Assembly (NCBI GenBank): GCA_029055435.1
Contig: JAIDDH010000093.1
Coordinates: 25,795 to 89,794 of the forward strand
Reading direction: 5' to 3'
DNA: 64,000 nucleotides
From: Acetatifactor sp.
GTDB taxonomy: Bacteria > Bacillota > Clostridia > Lachnospirales > Lachnospiraceae
In this document: positions 18,301 to 25,307 of the stretch, in pieces
How the letters are laid out: every line of letters starts with the position of its first letter
Numbering within the stretch: the stretch's first letter is position 1
Notes under the pieces: generated by a model
Database searches by the model: none
Told to the model about the DNA's origin: nothing
Seen by the model: only the letters and a program-made list of their open reading frames with translations
Made by a program: the position numbers and the translations under genes

Positions 18301-19071
18301 GAACGTGCGGCAGATTATTTAGCGGACGGCTGGCTGAATCTGGTGTTTGTGCAGAGTCTGACAAAGTTTGCCCAGATGGGAATGGACAAGCACAGCGGAG
18401 GATTGGTGTTTTCTTATAATAAGGCAGATGAATGGAAGCAGTTTAATGACAGTCTGCAAGAGAGCAGGCAGGCGGATCCTGTAGACCCCTATATGCAGAG
18501 ATATTTCCAGATGCTTTTTGACAATGCCTCGGATGAACAGAGAGAATATATTTATATTATCCGAAAGAATACAAGATATGTGCAGGAACAGCTCTGGGGA
18601 CGATTAGCGGCGACAGCTATAACGCTTTCTGTTAATGATGACCCGGGAAGTTGTTATGTGGCATGGCATTATGAGGAGAGTTATGCTGCTGTATGTGAAT
18701 TATACAAAAGATATAAGCAGGAAGAAAATGAACCGTACAGTCTGCATGAATTTAATATTGCAATACTGGAAAAGGGGATCATTGTGCAGATGTCCAAACA
18801 TAAGCTGCCGGTTGCCATGCGGTTTAGTTTCGGATTTCCAATATCGAATCTGGGAGAGACCGGAAATGAGGTGCGCTTTACCATCGGTACAGAAACTTCG
18901 GAGAAATTGGATGAATATATTGAGCTGATTGGACGTATAGGAGATAAGGTACTGGAATTAATTGATTTTGTAGGAGCTATTCTGGAAGGAGATCGTCAAC
19001 CGCAGGAAGGCATATCGCCGGACACTCTATTTGAAATTAAGCGGTTTGAAGAATATTTGGAAAAATTGTAA
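15361..19071 (+). CDS. DUF4157 protein, candidate eCIS effector with PLP-enzyme-like C-terminus
   Basis: A 1236-residue protein. Residues about 25-115 match the DUF4157 domain: NRTGVPDNMKRQYEALSG, MDDVRVHYNSG, ALAYTQGSHVYVAPGQE and HELGHVIQQKQG. HELGH (82-86) keeps the HExxH zinc-peptidase pattern. DUF4157 is the commonest N-terminal domain of eCIS cargo. A long, mostly helical, AT-richer middle follows. Residues about 790-1200 read like a fold-type I PLP enzyme: DIHPND, IVDITLN (D965), QSLTKF (K1002, 37 residues after D965, as in aminotransferases), a following GG, and a late VRFTIGTE strand like the usual C-terminal 'lRlsvG.E'. No signal peptide is seen, as expected for loaded cargo. ATG 15361 has AAAGGAGGAG 7 bases upstream. 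The DUF4157 call is strong; the PLP-fold call is inference. Confidence 0.85.
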   Translation: MYAQQTAETEHKDSISQESNAITNRTGVPDNMKRQYEALSGLSMDDVRVHYNSGRPSQLGALAYTQGSHVYVAPGQERHLGHELGHVIQQKQGRVRATASFDGVAVNLDDRLEQEADNYDRQARAYEAESEKTRREEPSDMPGIGAGASGGVTQLRPMVDRTRRWPFYVDDKYNQRDKPRFLLKLFVEMGRYVVFQIRDHVRRIFWEKDIEWVKENSGADSEIAGSLPDKDHRITREDDYFTDRSFENKLDIEEFMSLQPLDAWMEAYEEANASMAEIDESDLPEKEKIRQKNALTMYILQRHIVNALYRAEELDRMEYSGSPLSYQNRSSYMRSGAGSFVDALKELLLKQVRIPKGADVILTRSEGIRQELDKFFYYVKSENFSGEEISGQIGDVIQQIKAFTEGLPLSGEREEKRRQNKEDESFQKHLEESSLSRIFVDFMDETNELSSGILEQQLSRQEEMIFRRVAQQMGLTEDGERILFLSQTGKSSDKGGRMAAVIQRLQREDLERQSFLVQYIADVKKELENDSMNSGKKNMLQDSLSHAETVQATGQVNQNNISNHLATAYIEYVGNKPVTDAARRMEILYRNIDYIVTAGKTITLQTSNVSQSALLLANTKMDHQAKAAVNKAGYVPSITEAIRTMLDQMGLSLPQIMSFVFTQQREKNWKKTSKRETEGRAKAMDAVETRMAHPKKSQYNSSDMESARNLARTYFTFFCQKLVDSPEMNAEENRRIFVQASTVKKLIEACNLFENDRIPAFVWYQLDYYLDAALHSENHLVDFTRNIQAIHEIILLGIELQGEEAAPRGEEFRLDAPGAKGTGAELYQGAYLADYGLKAFAQVYDAAIAQHAADVSRKEKPLQVAAFYNIYFELTEKLNATTGANPGRVKMKAPENIEEFIAELENLESAEEAQNRLPDIIMIDIHPNDATKKIITKNDVAKMLDKINNYMTQNKCRKKITVIVDITLNQATDNEVAEIRERAADYLADGWLNLVFVQSLTKFAQMGMDKHSGGLVFSYNKADEWKQFNDSLQESRQADPVDPYMQRYFQMLFDNASDEQREYIYIIRKNTRYVQEQLWGRLAATAITLSVNDDPGSCYVAWHYEESYAAVCELYKRYKQEENEPYSLHEFNIAILEKGIIVQMSKHKLPVAMRFSFGFPISNLGETGNEVRFTIGTETSEKLDEYIELIGRIGDKVLELIDFVGAILEGDRQPQEGISPDTLFEIKRFEEYLEKL

Positions 19072-19107
19072 AGCATCACTAAACATAGTACAAAAGTGGA
19101 GGGGCGC

Positions 19108-19947
19108 TTGAAAGATACAAAAGAGCTTACAGCATACAGAAATAATCTGTTTCAGAGGGAGCTGTCGGAGGGAACCATTAACATTTATATGAGGCAGGCG
19201 GAGCGTCTGCTTGCCTATCTGCGGCAGAGAGAAGTTACAGAAACAGCGGAGATCACAAAGGAGCATATCATTGCCTATAAGCAGTATCTGTTGAGTTTCG
19301 GGCAGAAGAAGGCGACGGTAAATCTGCATATTGTGGCTGTGAACAGTTATCTGAAATATGCAGGGCGGGAGGACTGTATCATCAAGACAGAGCGGATTCA
19401 GAAAAACGGATGTCTGGAAAATATACTCAGCAGAGAGGAGTATCAGCGAATGCTGGATTACGCAAGGGAGAGCGGTCATGAAAAGTATTATTTTATCATG
19501 AAGGTATTGTCTTTTACGGGAATCCGCGTCAGTGAGTTGTCCTTTCTGACAGTGGAGGCGTTGTGCATCGGGAAATTTACTGTTGACAATAAAGGAAAGA
19601 CAAGAGCAGTCTATCTTCCTGAGGGACTGGCAGCAGATTTAAAGGATTATTGTAATGCGAACGCCATAAGCTTTGGCGTGATTTTCCGGGGAAACCGACA
19701 GCGTCCCATCAGTCGGAATGCAGTGTATCAGATGTTGATTCATTTTGCGGACATGGTGGGAATCGACAAAGAAAAAGCGCATCCACACAGCTTTCGTCAT
19801 CTGTTTGCAGTCACTTACATGAAGCAGTATGCCGATCTGACGGAGCTGGCGGATATTCTGGGACATTCCAGTCTGGAGACCACGAGAATCTATACGGCCA
19901 CCACGGTGGAGGAGAGACGGCGCAGGCTGGAGAGTCTGGATTTTTAG
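19108..19947 (+). CDS. Tyrosine recombinase (XerC/D-like integrase)
   Basis: A 279-residue phage-integrase-family recombinase with a SAM-like N-terminal core-binding domain (SEGTINIYMRQAERLLAYL) and a catalytic domain with all main residues visible: R140 (TGIRVSEL), H227 and R230 (HPHSFRH), H253 (LGHSS) and Y262 (TRIYTA). It cleaves and rejoins DNA through a Tyr-phosphate intermediate. The length fits XerC/D-like enzymes, but housekeeping Xer genes rarely sit in such a place. The start is TTG 19108 with GGAGG five bases upstream; an in-frame GTG at 19096 overlaps that site. It lies 36 bases after the effector candidate. I see no att-like repeats nearby. Confidence 0.9.
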   Translation: MKDTKELTAYRNNLFQRELSEGTINIYMRQAERLLAYLRQREVTETAEITKEHIIAYKQYLLSFGQKKATVNLHIVAVNSYLKYAGREDCIIKTERIQKNGCLENILSREEYQRMLDYARESGHEKYYFIMKVLSFTGIRVSELSFLTVEALCIGKFTVDNKGKTRAVYLPEGLAADLKDYCNANAISFGVIFRGNRQRPISRNAVYQMLIHFADMVGIDKEKAHPHSFRHLFAVTYMKQYADLTELADILGHSSLETTRIYTATTVEERRRRLESLDF

Positions 19948-19958
19948 ATGTAAGGACA

Positions 19959-19987
19959 TTGTATTCGGATTCTCCTTATTGTATGAT
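19959..19987 (+). promoter_or_regulatory. Candidate sigma-A promoter for the phosphatase-like gene
   Basis: TTGTAT (19959-19964) and TATGAT (19982-19987) are separated by 17 bases, 50 bases before the next start. It lies in a short AT-rich gap after the recombinase gene. Confidence 0.45.
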
Positions 19988-20036
19988 ATGTATAAGCAAA
20001 AAATAAGAAAGAGCATGCTATTTGTGGTGGTAAAAG

Positions 20037-20357
20037 ATGAATTTACTTTTTTTATGCAGTCAGAATAAGAGACGCAGTCTGACTGCCGAAAAGATTTTTG
20101 ATGGATATAACGGACATAAAGTGCGCTCGGCAGGAACAGAACAAAATGCCAGAATCAAGGTTACTCCGGGACTTCTGGGGTGGGCAGATATCATTTTCTG
20201 TATGGAAAAAAAGCATTTGCGGAGGATAAAGGAAAAATACCCCGACATAATTTCCGGTAAGAAATTAGTCTGTCTCTATATCAATGATGATTATGAATTT
20301 ATGGACAGGGAATTGCAGGAACTGCTCAAAAGTTATGTTGAAGAATATATTTCATGA
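20037..20357 (+). CDS. Small low-molecular-weight tyrosine-phosphatase-like protein
   Basis: The 106-residue product starts with NLLFLCSQNKRRSLTAE, a C-x5-R-S phosphate-binding loop placed right after the first strand as in low-molecular-weight protein tyrosine phosphatases. The segment ADIIFCMEKKHLRRIKEKY matches their 'aD.ii.M...h...l' helix. The C-terminal Asp-Pro acid loop of the full-size (~150) family is missing; the protein ends LQELLKSYVEEYIS. Such short forms are common in bacteria. Catalytic activity is therefore uncertain. It is followed by a strong terminator, so it is separate from the operon downstream. Confidence 0.75.
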   Translation: MNLLFLCSQNKRRSLTAEKIFDGYNGHKVRSAGTEQNARIKVTPGLLGWADIIFCMEKKHLRRIKEKYPDIISGKKLVCLYINDDYEFMDRELQELLKSYVEEYIS

Positions 20358-20369
20358 AAATAAAAGTTA

Positions 20370-20388
20370 ACAAAATACGATATTTTGT
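20370..20388. promoter_or_regulatory. 19-bp dyad, operator-like, copy 1
   Basis: ACAAAATA-CGA-TATTTTGT is a perfect 8-bp dyad with a 3-base centre, preceded by TTA. A near copy lies at 20530-20548, on the other side of the terminator and at the promoter of the next operon. Confidence 0.5.
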
Positions 20389-20444
20389 GCCATATGTCAA
20401 TAACGCTTTTTAAAAATACTTAAAAATATTTGATAGTTATGCGG

Positions 20445-20480
20445 AAAGAACGGTCAGGAAAATTTGACCGTTCTTTTTTT
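20445..20480 (+). terminator. Rho-independent terminator
   Basis: The stem AAAGAACGGTCA pairs fully with TGACCGTTCTTT around an 8-base loop and runs into a T tract. It ends the phosphatase-like transcript and insulates the operon starting at 20599. Confidence 0.9.
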
Positions 20481-20529
20481 GTTGCCTGTTGGAAAAAAGA
20501 AAGCGTTAAAATCAGGAATTTGTGAATTA

Positions 20530-20548
20530 ACAAAATATCGTATTATGT
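20530..20548. promoter_or_regulatory. 19-bp dyad, operator-like, copy 2
   Basis: ACAAAATA-TCG-TATTATGT repeats the dyad at 20370 with one arm base changed. TATTAT within it and TTGTGA at 20520-20525 could be promoter elements, so a protein bound here would block or recruit polymerase for the 20599-29336 operon. The spacing is 15 bases, so the promoter reading is weak. Confidence 0.45.
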
Positions 20549-20598
20549 AACCACGGATATCCGGGATGTTAAAAAATCATAGGTCAGGAGGTATAAAA

Positions 20599-21693
20599 AT
20601 GAATTTGGATTTTCATTATTACGGAACCTACTGCGCAGCGCGTCTGGCCGGTTACGGGCGGACGGAGGCGGAGGAGATCGCCTACTATGCTCAGTTTGTG
20701 GACGAGTGCTCCGAGAGTCTGCTGAAAGCAAAAGGTGTGCCTGCGGACAAGCTGTCTGTGACCGTCAATACCGACGATGAGCTCACAGCGCAGTTTACGG
20801 ATTTGAGGGCTTACACGACAGAACAGCTCAGACAGGTGAGCGGTATCTGGAGTGCGTTTCATTTTCTTCCCGGCAATCTTGGCGGAGAAATTGAGGCGGA
20901 GGAGCTGTCGGAGGAAGAGCAGAGAGAGTTGAGACGATTATGTCTCCCCGACAGTTCCCTGATGGTAAAAATGGTACAGGAAGCCAAGGCCGACAGAAGC
21001 CTGCCCGCCATCGGCATGGCAATGCATGTTCTTGCGGATACATGGGCTCACAGTTATTTTGCCGGAATACCTGCGAAGCACGTCAATGATATTCAGGGGG
21101 ATGTGCATGAATTGAGGGAGGATCGGGAGGTAAGGCTGACTCTTACTCTTGATACCTTCGACGACAATCTGGAGGGAAATCGCTATTCCCATACGCCCCC
21201 CAATGTATTCAGAGACAAGAGCATTGTCTATCTGGGCCATGGCCGTATCGGACATCTGCCGGACTACAGCTTCATGCGGTATGCCTACAAGCCTTCCTGG
21301 CTGCGAAAAGGAATGGCATTGAAGAACAATGCTCAGGATTATGAGCTGGCTTTCCGTCAGATGATTGCGGCAATGCAGTATATTCGCGGGGACAGAGAAA
21401 TTTTTGATAAACACATATACGCGGAGCTGGATGTGGTGAAAAAGCAAAGGCTCCAAGAGCTTTTCAAGGTCAGAGTGCTGCGCTCCGACGAGCAGTGGCG
21501 TCACTTCATAGAGAATGATTTGTCCCGAGAGGACACGGAGGCAGGCTGTATCAGAGACTTTGATGTGGATAAATGTTTCCGGGAGTGGGGGAACGCGGGG
21601 AATAAGAACGAGACCGGTCTGGCCAAATTCCTGACAGCGGCAAAAAACCACAGATATCTTGTGGAAAAGGAGGCGGGCCCCTATCCCGCATAA
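20599..21693 (+). CDS. DUF6765 family protein
   Basis: A 364-residue protein opening MNLDFHYYGTYCAARLAGY and EEIAYYAQFVDECSE, then MAMHVLADTWAHSYFAGIP and a central FRDKSIVYLGHGRIGHLPDYSFMRYAYKPSW. I recognise this as DUF6765, soluble proteins with conserved His/Asp residues (DFHYY, QFVD, HVLADTWAH, GHGRIGH) that suggest a metal site, similar in style to phospholipase C / S1-P1-like folds. No enzyme activity is known. No signal peptide is present. AGGAGGT is placed 7 bases before ATG 20599; the same frame extends upstream without a good site. It is the first gene of a tight nine-gene run ending at 29336. Confidence 0.75.
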   Translation: MNLDFHYYGTYCAARLAGYGRTEAEEIAYYAQFVDECSESLLKAKGVPADKLSVTVNTDDELTAQFTDLRAYTTEQLRQVSGIWSAFHFLPGNLGGEIEAEELSEEEQRELRRLCLPDSSLMVKMVQEAKADRSLPAIGMAMHVLADTWAHSYFAGIPAKHVNDIQGDVHELREDREVRLTLTLDTFDDNLEGNRYSHTPPNVFRDKSIVYLGHGRIGHLPDYSFMRYAYKPSWLRKGMALKNNAQDYELAFRQMIAAMQYIRGDREIFDKHIYAELDVVKKQRLQELFKVRVLRSDEQWRHFIENDLSREDTEAGCIRDFDVDKCFREWGNAGNKNETGLAKFLTAAKNHRYLVEKEAGPYPA

Positions 21694-21730
21694 AAGTATA
21701 AGTTTTGCGAGGGTATAGAGAGGAGATTAT

Positions 21731-22795
21731 ATGAAGATTGTAGAGAGTATTTTGAGCAATAATCCCTGTTTCAAGGCAGGGAAGAAAATTGTGGTAAAGG
21801 GGCTGATGCTTCACAGTGTGGGCTGCCCCCAGCCCTCGGCGGAGACTTTTGTGAAAAAGTGGAACAGTCCCCAGGAGTCCAGAGCCTGTGTGCATGCATT
21901 CATCGATGGCAATACGGGGACAATCTATCAGACGCTGCCTTGGGATCACCGCGGATGGCACAGCGGCGGCAGCTCCAACAATACGCATATCGGCGTGGAA
22001 ATGTGCGAGCCTGCCTGCATTCGCTATACGGGCGGAGCGACCTTCAGCTGCTCCAACCGCACGGCTGCCATGGAGGTGGTGACCCGCACCTACAATGCAG
22101 CGGTGGAGCTGTTTGCATTTCTCTGTAAGCAGTACCATCTGGACCCGCTTGCAGACGGCGTGATCATCAGCCACAAGGAGGGACATGCCAGAGGTGTGGC
22201 GTCCGGGCACGGAGACCCCGACCATCTGTGGAATGGTCTGGAGAGCGGCTATACCATGGACGGCTTCCGACGGGATGTGCGTGCGGCTATGAACGGCGCA
22301 GTTTCCGCACCGCCCCCGGCGGCGGAAAAGACTCAGAAAGAGAATGCTGCGGCAAAGTCCGGGGAGATGGACATCTCCGACAGAGGGGTGGAACTGGTGG
22401 CCAAGTATGAGGGCTGTCGCCTGGAAGCCTACAAATGTCCTGCCGGTGTGTGGACTATCGGCTATGGCCATACTGCCGGAGTAAATGAGGGAGACCGGCT
22501 GCCCTCGGAAGAGGCTGCAAAGAAGCTTTTGAAGGAAGATTTGAAAAAATACAGCGGTTATGTCAATGCCTGTGTGAAAGATGGGTCGATTACCTTCCCG
22601 CTCAATCAGAATCAGTTTGACGCTCTGACCAGCTTTTGCTACAACTGCGGAAAGGGCAATCTGCAGAAGCTTGTAACCGGGAGAGACGCGGCCACGGTGG
22701 CGGAGAAAATGCTGCTCTATAATAAGGGCGGCGGCAAGGTACTGCCCGGTCTGGTGCGCAGAAGAGAGGAAGAGCACAATCTGTTCCTGAGCTGA
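21731..22795 (+). CDS. Two-domain endolysin: amidase_2 plus GH24-type lysozyme
   Basis: The 354-residue product joins two peptidoglycan hydrolases. Residues about 20-195 are an N-acetylmuramoyl-L-alanine amidase of the amidase_2 type (LMLHSVG with the first zinc His, DHRGWHSGGSSNNTHIGVEMCE, and a late GHGDPDHLW). Residues about 215-354 are a phage-type lysozyme: VAKYEGCRLEAYKCPAG (E227 is the catalytic Glu), VWTIGYGHT, and QNQFDALTSFCYNCG. A short Ala/Pro linker separates them. No signal peptide is seen, so release would need a holin or another route; no holin-like gene is visible nearby. Such fusions are typical of phage lysis enzymes. Its place in this operon suggests cell lysis to release a cytoplasmic product. 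Confidence 0.92.
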   Translation: MKIVESILSNNPCFKAGKKIVVKGLMLHSVGCPQPSAETFVKKWNSPQESRACVHAFIDGNTGTIYQTLPWDHRGWHSGGSSNNTHIGVEMCEPACIRYTGGATFSCSNRTAAMEVVTRTYNAAVELFAFLCKQYHLDPLADGVIISHKEGHARGVASGHGDPDHLWNGLESGYTMDGFRRDVRAAMNGAVSAPPPAAEKTQKENAAAKSGEMDISDRGVELVAKYEGCRLEAYKCPAGVWTIGYGHTAGVNEGDRLPSEEAAKKLLKEDLKKYSGYVNACVKDGSITFPLNQNQFDALTSFCYNCGKGNLQKLVTGRDAATVAEKMLLYNKGGGKVLPGLVRRREEEHNLFLS

Positions 22796-22851
22796 GGAAC
22801 AGCGCAGGCAGGAAGAAAATGATGGTGATTTAACAGGGAGGAGGCTCTGCA

Positions 22852-23727
22852 TTGGCTGAGGAAGAGAGGAACCTTAAGGGAGAACATCATAAAGGAAGCA
22901 GCTCCGGAGGCGGACGGGCAGCAGGATTTAAGGACAGTGATTTTATTCCTCTGGACGATCTGGTCTACGCCCCGCTGCACGCTCTGGCCCAATCTAACCG
23001 ACAGCTGCGCGCCCAGGTAGTGGAGGCGATAAAGAGCATGGGAACGCTTCGTCAGAACGGAACCGAGGAGACTGTGTGCCTGAACAATATCAACATTGCC
23101 TATGAGCAGGTGCGGCCCGAGGGAGAAGATGGTTACAGTGTGGACAATCTCCAGATGCAGGTGCCCCTCCTCTCGATTATACCCATCACCAATCTGAATG
23201 TGGAGAAGGCGGAAATCGATTTTTCCACCGAGGTAAAGGCGGAGAAGAGCGAGGAGGGAAACTGTTCTATCACAGCCCGCATCTGTTCCCCGGAACAGCG
23301 GCAGAGTGACTTCCTTCCCAGAGTCTCCTATAAGATGAAGATTACTTCCCTGCCTGCCACGGAGGGAATCATGCGGCTTGCAGATTTACTAAGCTCCAAT
23401 CAGATTGCCAAAAAGACAGATACCACTCCCGTGGCTGTAGACGGCAATCTGGGAAGTGATGCTCAGAAACAGATACGGCAGGAAATTTCCAAGATAAAGG
23501 CCAAGATTCAGAAATTAAAGCAGCTCTATCAAAAGATTTCGGATATGATTACCGAGCAGGAGCGCATGGAACAGATCAGTCGGGAAACTTTTGAGGAAAA
23601 CACCAGACAATTCGACAGGGACAAGTATCTGATGGCACAGTCTCATATTGCAAACCGCATCATGGAATATCAGGAAAAGATTATGAACAGAGAAATCGAG
23701 CTGGGACTGGAGAAGGATTACGAGTGA
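22852..23727 (+). CDS. DUF2589-like protein, divergent copy
   Basis: A 291-residue protein related to the DUF2589 protein encoded two genes later. Shared features are FIPLDDLVYAPLHALAQSNRQL, matching the 'l.GAPLrAAadA...LA' opening, QMQVPLLSIIPITNLNVEKAEIDFSTEVKAEKS, matching '..VPLLAIVPIPNLQVDEVNI.F', and a C-terminal coiled-coil segment (KIKAKIQKLKQLYQKISDMI). The start is TTG 22852 with GGGAGGAGG upstream. Its N-terminus is longer and low in complexity (GSSSGGGRAAG). Function is unknown. Having two paralogues next to each other suggests a hetero-oligomer. Confidence 0.75.
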   Translation: MAEEERNLKGEHHKGSSSGGGRAAGFKDSDFIPLDDLVYAPLHALAQSNRQLRAQVVEAIKSMGTLRQNGTEETVCLNNINIAYEQVRPEGEDGYSVDNLQMQVPLLSIIPITNLNVEKAEIDFSTEVKAEKSEEGNCSITARICSPEQRQSDFLPRVSYKMKITSLPATEGIMRLADLLSSNQIAKKTDTTPVAVDGNLGSDAQKQIRQEISKIKAKIQKLKQLYQKISDMITEQERMEQISRETFEENTRQFDRDKYLMAQSHIANRIMEYQEKIMNREIELGLEKDYE

Positions 23728-24035
23728 AAAAGGTTTTGAAAACAGAGATTCTGAACCATGCACAGCAGCTGGCCCAGGAGATGAACCTTCGGATGCTCCC
23801 GGAGTGGGAGGTCGGAGGAGAAATTCTTTTTGTAGAGAGTGTTACCGTCACAAGTATCCGCTATCCGGTGCGGAAGCAGGCAGGAAAAAAGAAGAGAAAG
23901 AAGGGATTTTTATGGCAATTGCAGAACAGTTTGCAGGTTTACAGATGGATCAGCTCATTGGCGCGCCTCTGCGTGCGGCGGCAGACGCCAGCACACAACT
24001 GGCGAACTCCACGGCGGACTTCATCAACAGTGTAG
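23724..24035 (+). CDS. Small protein overlapping the DUF2589 gene
   Basis: A 103-residue frame starting at GTG 23724, inside the stop of its neighbour (GTGA), and running 124 bases into the next gene in another frame. The first 50 residues look like ordinary protein (NHAQQLAQEMNLRMLPEWEVG, then ILFVESVTVTSIRYPVRKQ). A basic KKKRKK cluster follows. The last 40 residues lie in the overlap and are Arg/Trp-rich, so they may be an out-of-frame tail. It could be a true overlapping gene, or a short gene whose real stop was lost by a frameshift near 23890. Function unknown. Confidence 0.5.
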   Translation: MKKVLKTEILNHAQQLAQEMNLRMLPEWEVGGEILFVESVTVTSIRYPVRKQAGKKKRKKGFLWQLQNSLQVYRWISSLARLCVRRQTPAHNWRTPRRTSSTV

Positions 24036-25024
24036 GTTTCGACGAGAAGGGGAATGTGCGCAATGTTATTTTTGGATATCAGCAGCGCAGTGTCAATGAG
24101 GACGGCACCAGCAATTTGGACGAGATGAAGGTCCATGTGCCTTTGCTGGCCATTGTGCCCATCCCCAATCTCCAGGTGGACGAGGTAAATATTCTCTTTG
24201 ACATGGAGGTCAAGCAGAGCGAAAAATCGGAATCCGCCAAAGATCTGAGTGCATCTTTGAGCGGCAGCGCTAAATTAGGTTTTATCAAGGTCAATGTGAG
24301 CGGCAGTGTCAGCGCCCATCAGTCCAACACCCGGAGCACCGACAATTCCGCCAAGTATCATGTGGATGTCCGCGCCACCAACCATGGAACACCCGAGGGA
24401 CTGGCGAGAGTGTTGGATATGATGGCGGCTAATGTGGCGCCCGTGTTGGTGGGAAGCACTTTAAAGGATGGCAATGGACAGGATTTGTCCGAGCAGGCTA
24501 GGCTCAAAGCGGAGAAGATGAAAGCGCTGCGTCAGGAAATCAGCCAGCTTGAAAATCGTCTCAGGGCTGCCAGCGAGAATCTGGACGGCAGTATCCAGCA
24601 GATGAAGAGGCTTGCTGAGACTCAGCTCAACGCTTATCAGGGAAGTATGATAAAGCTGATGGATCAGTTGGATCAGGACAGTGAGGAGGGCAATGCCAAG
24701 GCAGCCCTTTACACCCAGAATATGGAAAAGGTCAGCCACAGCTGGAATACCTTCAGAAATCAGGCGCAGGATATGGTGAAGATGATTTCAGATATCGGTA
24801 CACAGGAAGAGGGTGTGTCCAATGTATTTGCTTTGAAGGCATTGAACAGCACCGGCGAGGCAGAGGATTATGCCCAGGGTGAGAGCTGCTATAATGCCCT
24901 CGCGGGTATTCAGAAAAATGCGGTGGCCTCTCAGGCCAATGTGGACAGCATCGAGAAGGAACTCTTTGACAAGAAAGTGGAATATAACGACGTTATAGCA
25001 GGAAAAGGACAGACAAATGAATAA
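23912..25024 (+). CDS. DUF2589 protein
   Basis: A 370-residue member of DUF2589. It starts with AIAEQFAGLQMDQLIGAPLRAAADASTQLANSTADFINSVGF, followed by KVHVPLLAIVPIPNLQVDEVNILFDMEVKQSEKS, which are the family's two signatures. The rest has two coiled-coil blocks (LRQEISQLENRLRAAS and a long Gln/Lys-rich helix) and ends KKVEYNDVIAGKG. Members occur in uncharacterised loci in several phyla and have no proven function. ATG 23912 is chosen because the N-terminal signature begins there; the frame itself is open earlier and overlaps the small gene before it. Its stop overlaps the next start by 8 bases. Confidence 0.82.
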   Translation: MAIAEQFAGLQMDQLIGAPLRAAADASTQLANSTADFINSVGFDEKGNVRNVIFGYQQRSVNEDGTSNLDEMKVHVPLLAIVPIPNLQVDEVNILFDMEVKQSEKSESAKDLSASLSGSAKLGFIKVNVSGSVSAHQSNTRSTDNSAKYHVDVRATNHGTPEGLARVLDMMAANVAPVLVGSTLKDGNGQDLSEQARLKAEKMKALRQEISQLENRLRAASENLDGSIQQMKRLAETQLNAYQGSMIKLMDQLDQDSEEGNAKAALYTQNMEKVSHSWNTFRNQAQDMVKMISDIGTQEEGVSNVFALKALNSTGEAEDYAQGESCYNALAGIQKNAVASQANVDSIEKELFDKKVEYNDVIAGKGQTNE

Positions 25025-25307
25025 ACAGGAAAAAGCTACCTTGTCGGATGTCCGGTATGTGAAGCTGGTGCCCATAGGAAGTGTCAATCCCAACTATCCC
25101 CTATCGGATCAGTCAAAGGAGGAGCAGGCTGCTCTGTTAAACCGATGTCTGAACGATTATCCCAAAGGAATAATCATCGGAAAGGATATCACGGTGGGGA
25201 AGTATCTCATCGGGGAGCATGAACTGACCATGGAAAAAATTACCTATCATGTGGGATTCCCCAGAAAGCCTGCCTGGGAGGAAGAAAAGGAGGGAAAAGT
25301 ATTATGA
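25017..25307 (+). CDS. Small unknown protein of the DUF2589 operon
   Basis: The 96-residue product overlaps both neighbours (8 bases upstream; ATGA-type overlap downstream), so it is probably translated as part of the same chain of genes. Seen in sequence: SDVRYVKLVPIGSVNPNYPL, LLNRCLNDYPKGIIIGKDI and TYHVGFPRKPAWEEEKEG. No Cys pair, signal or membrane segment. I do not recognise a family. Its fixed place between the DUF2589 protein and the STAS antagonist suggests a partner of one of them. Confidence 0.7.
   Translation: MNKQEKATLSDVRYVKLVPIGSVNPNYPLSDQSKEEQAALLNRCLNDYPKGIIIGKDITVGKYLIGEHELTMEKITYHVGFPRKPAWEEEKEGKVL

Noticed and set aside
15361..19071. Reading the DUF4157 protein as a secreted metallopeptidase alone
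   Set aside because: There is no signal peptide, and the HELGH region is only the first tenth of the protein. The family is mainly a cargo leader in eCIS loci.
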